The notes under the pieces: generated by a model
Seen by the model: the letters and a program-made list of their open reading frames with translations, nothing else
What the model was told of the DNA's origin: nothing
Database searches by the model: none
Made by a program: the position numbers and the translations under genes
Source of the DNA: Candidatus Parepulonipiscium sp. PG-Nun2H_MBin03
GTDB taxonomy: Bacteria; Bacillota; Clostridia; Lachnospirales; Cellulosilyticaceae
Length of the DNA: 11,249 bases
Assembly: GCA_001995005.1 (NCBI GenBank)
Contig: MDJN01000041.1
Coordinates: forward strand, 1-11,249
Reading direction: 5' to 3'
In this document: one piece after another, positions 6,042 to 11,249 of the stretch
How positions within the stretch are numbered: position 1 is the stretch's first letter
Layout of the letters: every line of letters begins with the position of its first letter

Positions 6042-6449
6042 TTATACTCTTCTACGTTTTGGTGGTCTACATCCATTATGAGGTACAGGTGTTACGTCTT
6101 TAATAAGAGTAACCTCTAGCCCAGCTGCTTGAAGAGCACGAATTGCCGCTTCACGCCCAGAACCTGGGCCTTTTACCATAACTTCAACGGATTTTAAACC
6201 ATATTCCATTGCTGCCACAGCAGCTGTTTCTGCTGCCATTTGTGCTGCATATGGCGTAGATTTACGTGAACCTCTAAATCCTAATCCACCTGCACTAGCC
6301 CATGAAAGTGCATTTCCATTTGCATCAGTTAGTGTAACCATTGTATTATTAAATGTTGATTGGATATGTGCCATACCACGCTCCACATTTTTGCGTTCAC
6401 GCCGTCTTTTAGTAGTAGCTTTTTTAGCTCCTTTTTTAGCTCCTGCCAT
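6042..6449 (-). CDS. rpsK: 30S ribosomal protein S11
   Basis: This protein sits in the platform of the small subunit. The 135 residues are slightly longer than the usual 127-131 because of a lysine-rich N-terminal tail (MAGAKKGAKKATTKRRR). The conserved core contains HIQSTFNNTMVTLTD, SWASAGGLGFRGSRKSTPYAAQ, VKGPGSGREAAIRAL and the terminal DVTPVPHNGCRPPKRRRV. The ribosome binding site AAAGGAGGT precedes ATG. It lies 22 nt after rpsM in the usual order. Confidence 0.98.
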   Translation of the reverse strand: MAGAKKGAKKATTKRRRERKNVERGMAHIQSTFNNTMVTLTDANGNALSWASAGGLGFRGSRKSTPYAAQMAAETAAVAAMEYGLKSVEVMVKGPGSGREAAIRALQAAGLEVTLIKDVTPVPHNGCRPPKRRRV

Positions 6450-6471
6450 TAAAATTTACCTCCTTTATTTA

Positions 6472-6840
6472 TTACTTCTTCTTATTAGCTACTGTTTTCT
6501 TAGGACCCTTACGAGTTCTTGCATTAGTCTTAGTTTTTTGTCCTCTAACCGGAAGACCTCTTCTATGACGAATTCCTCTATATGAACTAATTTCTATCAG
6601 TCGTTTAATATTAAGAGCAACTTCACGACGTAAGTCTCCTTCAACAATCATTGTTTTATCAATCTCTGCACGGATTTTTTCTACTTGTTCGTCTGTTAAA
6701 TCTTTTATACGAGTATCTAAATCTATTCCAACTGATTGTAAAATTTTACGTGAGCTCGGACGGCCTACACCGTAAATATAAGTTAGTCCAATTTCTACTC
6801 TTTTATTTTTTGGTAAATCTACCCCTGCAATACGTGCCAT
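6472..6840 (-). CDS. rpsM: 30S ribosomal protein S13
   Basis: This small-subunit head protein takes part in the B1 bridges to the large subunit and contacts P-site tRNA through its basic tail. The 122 residues match the family. It begins MARIAGVDLPKNKRVEIGLTYIYG, has the helix-two-turn-helix region with DLRREVALNIKRLIEI, and ends in SYRGIRHRRGLPVRGQKTKTNARTRKGP plus a lysine-rich tail. The ribosome binding site is GGAGGTG. It stands 23 nt downstream of rpmJ. Confidence 0.98.
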   Translation of the reverse strand: MARIAGVDLPKNKRVEIGLTYIYGVGRPSSRKILQSVGIDLDTRIKDLTDEQVEKIRAEIDKTMIVEGDLRREVALNIKRLIEISSYRGIRHRRGLPVRGQKTKTNARTRKGPKKTVANKKK

Positions 6841-6863
6841 TTACTTTTACACCTCCTATAGTA

Positions 6864-6977
6864 TTATCCTTGCTTTTGTTTATGTTTTGGATTTTCACAA
6901 ATAACACAAACTCTGCCTTTTCTTTTTATCACCTTGCATTTTTCGCATATCTTCTTCACAGATGGGCGTACTTTCAT
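6864..6977 (-). CDS. rpmJ: 50S ribosomal protein L36
   Basis: This very small large-subunit protein has 37 residues, the normal length. It begins MKVRPSVKKICEKCKVIKRKG and ends VICENPKHKQKQG. The zinc-ribbon ligands are Cys11, Cys14, Cys27 and His32, so this is the zinc-binding (C+) form of L36. ATG at 6977 has AAAGGAG 8 nt upstream, and the stop is TAA at 6866-6864. It lies between infA (22 nt) and rpsM (23 nt), the usual position in Firmicutes. Confidence 0.97.
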   Translation of the reverse strand: MKVRPSVKKICEKCKVIKRKGRVCVICENPKHKQKQG

Positions 6978-6999
6978 TTTCTGTACTCCTTTCTACGCT

Positions 7000-7218
7000 T
7001 TATTTTGAACGCCAAATAATACGTCCTTTAGTTAAATCATATGGTGAAAGTTCAACCGTTACTTTATCACCAGGTAAAACTCGAATAAAATTCATACGTA
7101 ATTTTCCTGATATATGCCCCAACACTACATGTCCACCTTCTATTTCAACTTTGAACATGGCATTAGGCAACTTCTCTAACACTGTTCCTTCCACTTCTAT
7201 TACATCATTTTTAGCCAA
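7000..7218 (-). CDS. infA: Translation initiation factor IF-1
   Basis: IF-1 binds the A site of the 30S subunit during initiation. The 72-residue, single OB-fold protein matches the family throughout (MAKNDVIEVEGTVLEKLPNA at the start; HISGKLRMNFIRVLPGDKV and LTKGRIIWR later). The start codon is TTG (7218-7216). No ATG fits the conserved N-terminus, and the ribosome binding site AAGGAGGT lies 8 nt before the TTG. That site is formed by the last codons (Lys-Gly-Gly) of the upstream KOW gene, whose stop is only 5 nt away, so the two genes are probably translationally coupled. Confidence 0.97.
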   Translation of the reverse strand: MAKNDVIEVEGTVLEKLPNAMFKVEIEGGHVVLGHISGKLRMNFIRVLPGDKVTVELSPYDLTKGRIIWRSK

Positions 7219-7223
7219 GCTAC

Positions 7224-7505
7224 TTAACCTCCTTTTGAATTACTTAAATTATCACAAATTGCTTTTTTAATATCATCATTAGATATATACTCACCACGTA
7301 TTATCTTATTTGCTATTAGTTTAATGTTTTTACTAGTAGGCTGGACATGTTTCATCTTTTTTAGTTTGGGCTTATCTACTTTATGCGTTCTGCCATCCAC
7401 AACAAAAACGTATTCATTTTCTAGCCCTACTATTATTAAAGGTCTATTTTTGTCTCTACCTGCCTTTGAAAAAACCAATTGACCTATTATATGCTTATCA
7501 ACCAT
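7224..7505 (-). CDS. KOW-domain RNA-binding protein (L14e/YbzG-like)
   Basis: This is a 93-residue protein whose first half is a KOW-type fold (IGQLVFSKAGRDKNRPLIIVG, then YVFVVDGRTHKVDKPKLKKMKHVQ), as in the archaeal/eukaryotic ribosomal protein L14e family. Genes of this kind occupy the map-infA interval in many Firmicutes. RNA binding is inferred from the family and the exact role is not established. The start overlaps the 3' end of map by 8 nt (ATGGTTGA), and its own last codons carry the infA ribosome binding site. This tight nesting suggests coupled translation of map, this gene and infA. The C-terminal half (about 55-93) has no motif I recognise. Confidence 0.9.
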   Translation of the reverse strand: MVDKHIIGQLVFSKAGRDKNRPLIIVGLENEYVFVVDGRTHKVDKPKLKKMKHVQPTSKNIKLIANKIIRGEYISNDDIKKAICDNLSNSKGG

Positions 7506-8274
7506 AGATATGTTCCTTTTCTTGTTTATCTAAAGTTAAAATAAGTGGCTCATCTTCAGTTATTATAATAGTATTTTCATAATGAGCAGATGGTAACCCA
7601 TCTCTTGTTACAAAAGTCCAATTATCTTTTAACGTGTAAACTTGCCACGTACCTAAGTTTACCATAGGCTCAATTGCAAGTGCCATTCCCGGTCTTAGTT
7701 TTGCACCTCGTCCTTTTGGTTTATAGTTAGGTACTTGAGGGTCTTCATGTAACGATTTCCCAATTCCATGACCTACTAAATCTCTAACTATTCCATAGCC
7801 ATGTGATTCTACATAGTTTTGTATAGTTTCACATATCTGTCCTAGATGATAACCAGCTTTTGCAAATTTTATTCCTTCAAAAAAACTTTGTTTAGTAACT
7901 CTCATAAGCTCTAATACCTCTTTTGATACTTCTCCTACTGCATAGGTTCTAGCAGCATCTGAATGATACCCTTTATATAGTACACCCATATCAATGCTAA
8001 CTATATCTCCATTTTTTAATCTTCTGTTACATGGCAATCCATGGACTACCTCTTCATTTATTGAAATACATGCCGATGCTGGGTATCCATATAAACCTTT
8101 AAACGAGGGTATTCCATTGTGGTTCCTTATAAATTTATCTGCAAGATTATCCAACTCTCTTGTAGTTATACCTATTTGTATAAATTTAGCTAGATATTTA
8201 TGTGTAGCTATTAATATATCTGCTGATTCTTGCATTAACTCTATTTCTCTTTGAGTCTTTATGGAAATTGCCAT
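7498..8274 (-). CDS. map: Type I methionine aminopeptidase
   Basis: This cytosolic metalloenzyme removes the initiator methionine from nascent proteins after deformylation. The 258 residues match the family. All five metal ligands of the pita-bread fold are present: Asp95 (IVSIDMG), Asp106 (YHSDAARTY), His169 (LVGHGIGKSLHEDP), Glu202 (AIEPMV) and Glu233 (AHYENTIIITE). His79 (VVHGLP) and His176 correspond to substrate-site histidines. No N-terminal zinc-finger extension is present. ATG lies 1 nt after the adk stop (TAA-T-ATG), and the ribosome binding site AGGAG lies inside the last adk codons, so translation is probably coupled to adk. Confidence 0.97.
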   Translation of the reverse strand: MAISIKTQREIELMQESADILIATHKYLAKFIQIGITTRELDNLADKFIRNHNGIPSFKGLYGYPASACISINEEVVHGLPCNRRLKNGDIVSIDMGVLYKGYHSDAARTYAVGEVSKEVLELMRVTKQSFFEGIKFAKAGYHLGQICETIQNYVESHGYGIVRDLVGHGIGKSLHEDPQVPNYKPKGRGAKLRPGMALAIEPMVNLGTWQVYTLKDNWTFVTRDGLPSAHYENTIIITEDEPLILTLDKQEKEHIYG

Positions 8275-8275
8275 A

Positions 8276-8923
8276 TTAATTTACTCCTAATGCTTCTTTT
8301 ACCCGCCTACTAACTTTTTCTACTTCACCAACACCATCAATGTTTACAAGCTTTCCTTGCTCAGCATAAAAATTAATTAATGGTTTTGTTTGGTCATGAT
8401 AAACTGCTAATCGTTTCTTAACCGTCTCAGCTTTATCATCTTCTCGTTGCATTAACTTTTCGTTGCAATTATCACAAATATTTGCCACTTTTTCTACTTT
8501 ATATAACGCATGGTAAGGAGTACCACATCCAGTGCAAACAGTTCTACCCGACATACGTTCTATAATAATCTCATCCGCTACCTCAACATTTACTGCATAA
8601 TTGATAGCCATATCAAGTTCTACTAACATCGTATCCAATGCTTTTGCTTGATTAATTGTTCTAGGAAATCCATCTAATATCATTCCTTTTTTACAATCGT
8701 CTTTTTTCAGTCTATCCTTTACAAGTTCTATTACAAGTTCATCTGGAACTAATTTGCCTGCATCCATATAGGATTTTGCCTTAGTTCCAAGCTCTGTACA
8801 ATTGGCAATATGTTCTCTAAATATATTGCCTGTTGAAATAGTAGGTATGTCAAATAATTTATTTAACATTTCTGCTTGAGTTCCTTTACCCGCTCCGGGT
8901 GCACCTAATAAAATTAATCTCAT
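8276..8923 (-). CDS. adk: Adenylate kinase
   Basis: The enzyme catalyses ATP + AMP to 2 ADP in the cytosol. The 215 residues are a normal long-form length. The P-loop is GAPGAGKGT (7-15), the AMP site includes TGNIFREHI (31-39) and DGFPRTINQA (84-93), and the LID spans about 124-160. The LID carries four cysteines, Cys130, Cys133, Cys150 and Cys153, the zinc-binding LID of Gram-positive enzymes. Catalytic arginines are present in SGRT (Arg127) and LMQREDD (Arg160). AGGGAG precedes ATG. It sits 14 nt after secY and 1 nt before map, the classic secY-adk-map order. Confidence 0.98.
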   Translation of the reverse strand: MRLILLGAPGAGKGTQAEMLNKLFDIPTISTGNIFREHIANCTELGTKAKSYMDAGKLVPDELVIELVKDRLKKDDCKKGMILDGFPRTINQAKALDTMLVELDMAINYAVNVEVADEIIIERMSGRTVCTGCGTPYHALYKVEKVANICDNCNEKLMQREDDKAETVKKRLAVYHDQTKPLINFYAEQGKLVNIDGVGEVEKVSRRVKEALGVN

Positions 8924-8937
8924 TTTATAACTCCCTT

Positions 8938-10194
8938 TTATAAAAATCCTTTATAAGAACGCATTAACATTTGTGATTCTAGTTGCTTAACTGTTTCCAA
9001 TGCAACACCTACAACTATAAGCAATGATGTTCCACCAAATGCTACTGGCATGCCTAGTACCGCTTGAAACAATACTGGGGTTAATGCTAAAATTGCTAGA
9101 AAAATTGCTCCTAATAGTGTAATGTGTGTAGCTATCTTAGACAAATAATCAGAAGTGGGTTTACCTGGTCTAATACCTGGAATAAATCCGCCACTTTTTT
9201 TCATATTAGATGCAATATCAACTGGATTAAATGCTATAGATGAGTAGAAAAAAGCAAATGCAAATATTAGTACAACATAAATTGTTCCACCAATAGGTGT
9301 AGTCCATCTAAGGTTATCTATTATAGTAAGCCAAGTCTCATTTGGGTTTCTAATAAATATATTTGTTATTATCTCTGGAAACTGTATTAAAGACATTGCA
9401 AAGATAACCGGCAGCACTCCCGCTAAGTTTACTTTAATAGGTATATTCTGAGTTTGCCCACCATAGACCTTTCTACCTGACATTCTTTTAGCATATTGTA
9501 CTGTAACTCTTCTTTCGCCTAATGCCATAGTAACCGCAAATGCAATCATAATAATAAATAAAATAATCACCAAAACAGCTATAACCATCTCTGAATCTCT
9601 TAATGTAGCAGCAGTTTGTGGTAATGATGCTACTATATTTATAAATATTATTAGTGAAATTCCGTTTCCAACACCCTTTGTAGTAATTTGTTCACCAATC
9701 CACATTACTAACATAGAACCTGCCACAAATGAAAGTAACGTTAATATAAAATACATAGGCGTTTGTTGAACTAGGATTTGTTGATTATAAAGTAGTAGTG
9801 TTGTCCCACTTCCTTGCAAAGTGGCTATAAACAAAGTTAAATAGCGTGTGATTTTATTTATTTTCTTCTTGCCATCCTCACCCTCTTTGGACATTTCTTC
9901 TAATTTGGTTATTGCTATAGTTAAAAGTTGAACGACAATAGATGAAGTTATATAAGGTCCTACCCCAAATGCAAATATAGCCATTGTGGCAAATCCTCCA
10001 CCAGTAAATACATTTAGTAAGTCTAGTAAATTATTATCACCTATTGCACCCATCATAATTGATATAGCATCAGGATTAACTCCTGGGGCCGGAATAATGG
10101 CTCCTATCCTTAAAAACGCCATCATCCACAATGTAAATATCATCTTCTTCTTTAACTCTGGCATTTTCCAAGCATTCCTAAGAGTTTTAAACAC
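8938..10194 (-). CDS. secY: Protein translocase channel subunit SecY
   Basis: This is the pore-forming subunit of the SecYEG translocon in the cytoplasmic membrane. The 418 residues are slightly short for the family (about 430-445). Ten hydrophobic helices are discernible. Landmarks are the cytosolic N-terminus (MFKTLRNAWKMPELKKK), the plug region near residues 55-70, TM2 with FGVGPYITSSIVVQLL (76-91), the GVGNGISLIIF segment (174-184), ERRVTVQYAKR (227-237), the essential C5 loop GGFIPGIRPGKPTSDYL (335-351) and the tail SQMLMRSYKGFL. The start is GTG, immediately after the rplO stop TAG with no spacer and in the same frame. GAGGTG, inside the last rplO codons, lies 6 nt upstream and serves as ribosome binding site. 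Stop-start coupling with rplO is likely. Confidence 0.97.
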   Translation of the reverse strand: MFKTLRNAWKMPELKKKMIFTLWMMAFLRIGAIIPAPGVNPDAISIMMGAIGDNNLLDLLNVFTGGGFATMAIFAFGVGPYITSSIVVQLLTIAITKLEEMSKEGEDGKKKINKITRYLTLFIATLQGSGTTLLLYNQQILVQQTPMYFILTLLSFVAGSMLVMWIGEQITTKGVGNGISLIIFINIVASLPQTAATLRDSEMVIAVLVIILFIIMIAFAVTMALGERRVTVQYAKRMSGRKVYGGQTQNIPIKVNLAGVLPVIFAMSLIQFPEIITNIFIRNPNETWLTIIDNLRWTTPIGGTIYVVLIFAFAFFYSSIAFNPVDIASNMKKSGGFIPGIRPGKPTSDYLSKIATHITLLGAIFLAILALTPVLFQAVLGMPVAFGGTSLLIVVGVALETVKQLESQMLMRSYKGFL

Positions 10195-10635
10195 CTACAT
10201 CACCTCTGTTTTTCCACCCACAGCTTCAATTTTTTCAATTGCACCTTTACTAAATGCATTCGCTGATATATTTAATTTTTTAGTCAGCTCACCTTTTGCT
10301 AATATCTTAACTCCATCTCTAGGATTTTTTATAATTCCAGCGTCTATCATTGATTGTACATTTATTGTGTCACCATCATTAAAACGGTTTAATAATTCAA
10401 CATTAATCCCTACTATATCTTTACTATTTCTATTAGTAAATCCGCGCTTTGGTATTCTTCTATATAAAGGCATTTGACCACCTTCAAAACCAGGTCTAAC
10501 TCCTCCGCCTGTTCTTGATTTTTGACCATCACGACCTCTACCCGCAAATTTTCCACTTCCTGAACCATGTCCACGTCCTACACGAAAAGCTTTTCTTTTT
10601 GCTCCTTTACATGGTTTTAAATCAGATAAGTTCAT
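10195..10635 (-). CDS. rplO: 50S ribosomal protein L15
   Basis: This large-subunit protein has 146 residues, a normal length. The glycine/arginine-rich N-terminal extension is clear (RVGRGHGSGSGKFAGRGRDG, then QKSRTGG), followed by PGFEGGQMPLYRRIPKRGF and the globular C-terminal part with KILAKGELTKKLNISANAFS. AAAGGAGGTG precedes ATG. The TAG stop abuts the secY GTG start directly. It follows rpmD by 29 nt. Confidence 0.98.
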   Translation of the reverse strand: MNLSDLKPCKGAKRKAFRVGRGHGSGSGKFAGRGRDGQKSRTGGGVRPGFEGGQMPLYRRIPKRGFTNRNSKDIVGINVELLNRFNDGDTINVQSMIDAGIIKNPRDGVKILAKGELTKKLNISANAFSKGAIEKIEAVGGKTEVM

Positions 10636-10664
10636 CTTGGCACCTCCTTTATTTATATTTTATA

Positions 10665-10850
10665 CTACTCTACTACTTCTTCAACTTTTATAAGATGACT
10701 TACTTGTCTTGTCATCCCTCTAATAGCCGCATTATCTTCATGAATATTATTACTATTGATTTTTCTTAGACCTAACGCTTCTATAGTCTTTTTATGCTTT
10801 GGGATAACACCTATCGTAGACTTTATTAAAGTTACTTTAATTTTTGCCAT
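10665..10850 (-). CDS. rpmD: 50S ribosomal protein L30
   Basis: This is the bacterial short form of L30, 61 residues, beginning MAKIKVTLIKSTIGVIPKHK and containing ALGLRKINSNNIHEDNAAIRGM. Two ATG codons lie 6 nt apart (10856 and 10850). The second is chosen because GGAGGAG ends 6 nt before it but only 0-2 nt before the first, and because family members begin at the MAKIKVT position. It lies 12 nt after rpsE and 29 nt before rplO, the normal spc-operon order. Confidence 0.96.
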   Translation of the reverse strand: MAKIKVTLIKSTIGVIPKHKKTIEALGLRKINSNNIHEDNAAIRGMTRQVSHLIKVEEVVE

Positions 10851-10862
10851 GTCCATCTCCTC

Positions 10863-11249
10863 CTAACCCAAAATCTCTTCAACAGTTTTCCCACGAAGTT
10901 TAGCAACTTGTGATGGAGTTTTAAGAGCTGCAAGGCCTTCAATTGTTGCATGAACAACGTTTTTCTTATTATTTGACCCTAAAGATTTTGTTCTTATATT
11001 ACGAATACCTGCAAGTTCTAGCACAGCACGAGCTGGACCACCCGCTATAACTCCTGTTCCTTCAAATGCTGGTTTTAGAAGAACACTAGCTCCTCCAAAG
11101 TTTCCAACTAATGGATGATAGATACTATCTACGTCATTTCTTTCAACATAGATTAAGTTTTTCTTAGCATCTTCAATACCTTTTTTGATTGCATCTGGAA
11201 TTTCCATAGCTTTTCCAAGCCCAACTCCAACATGACCGTTTCCATCTCC
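10863..11249 (-). CDS. rpsE: 30S ribosomal protein S5 (5' partial, runs off the window)
   Basis: This small-subunit protein acts in decoding fidelity. The frame is open to the last base; 128 residues are visible and the N-terminal part (about 40 residues) is missing. The visible part begins GDGNGHVGVGLGKAMEIPDA, the family's glycine-rich loop. Downstream comes VLLKPAFEGTGVIAGGPARA, then VLELAGIRNIRTKSLGSNN, typical of the S5 C-terminal domain. The Met encoded at 11207 is internal and not the start. The TAG stop lies 12 nt before rpmD. Confidence 0.97.
   Translation of the reverse strand, partial: GDGNGHVGVGLGKAMEIPDAIKKGIEDAKKNLIYVERNDVDSIYHPLVGNFGGASVLLKPAFEGTGVIAGGPARAVLELAGIRNIRTKSLGSNNKKNVVHATIEGLAALKTPSQVAKLRGKTVEEILG

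Noticed and set aside
10851..10856. Upstream ATG of rpmD as start codon
   Set aside because: It practically touches the Shine-Dalgarno, whereas the ATG 6 nt downstream has proper spacing and fits the family's N-terminus.

Overview
The window reads as one end of a contig from a low-GC Gram-positive bacterium, most likely a member of the Clostridia close to Lachnospirales. Supporting signs are the strong AT bias, AAGGAGG-type ribosome binding sites, a four-cysteine adenylate kinase LID, a small KOW gene between map and infA, and a ribosomal protein L17 enlarged by an internal insertion of about 45 residues. Bases 1-20 are not genomic. They match the 3' end of an Illumina library adapter at 19 of 20 positions, so real sequence begins at base 21, inside a gene.

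Bases 21-3610 lie on the + strand. First come the last three genes of a carbohydrate ABC importer operon: a 5'-truncated MalF/GanP-like permease, a MalG/GanQ-like permease and a UgpC/MsmK-type ATPase. The solute-binding protein is not in the window. The ATPase keeps every nucleotide-binding motif except its signature, which reads ISNDK instead of LSGGQ. A TSUP (TauE/SafE) family membrane exporter follows, with its own near-consensus sigma-A promoter and an intrinsic terminator.

Bases 3610-4400 form a convergent junction. A 14-bp tandem repeat array lies between the exporter terminator and the 3' end of a minus-strand AcuB-like CBS-CBS-ACT gene, and it overlaps the last codons of that gene. 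Upstream of the CBS gene is a perfect 21-bp inverted repeat that overlaps a putative -10 box.

Bases 4417-11249 are the distal part of the S10-spc-alpha ribosomal supercluster, all on the minus strand. In transcription order they are rpsE (5' partial), rpmD, rplO, secY, adk, map, a KOW gene, infA, rpmJ, rpsM, rpsK, rpoA and rplQ, ending at a strong intrinsic terminator. Gaps are short (0-68 nt) and nearly every gene has a clear Shine-Dalgarno. Together the genes make ribosomal proteins, the Sec translocon channel, adenylate kinase, methionine aminopeptidase, IF-1 and the RNA polymerase alpha subunit. Two layout points stand out: rpsD (S4) is absent between rpsK and rpoA, and transcription stops right after rplQ.

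I found no convincing undescribed multi-gene system. The points most worth a second look are the degenerate ABC signature, the palindrome upstream of the CBS gene, the tandem array, and the adapter at the contig end.
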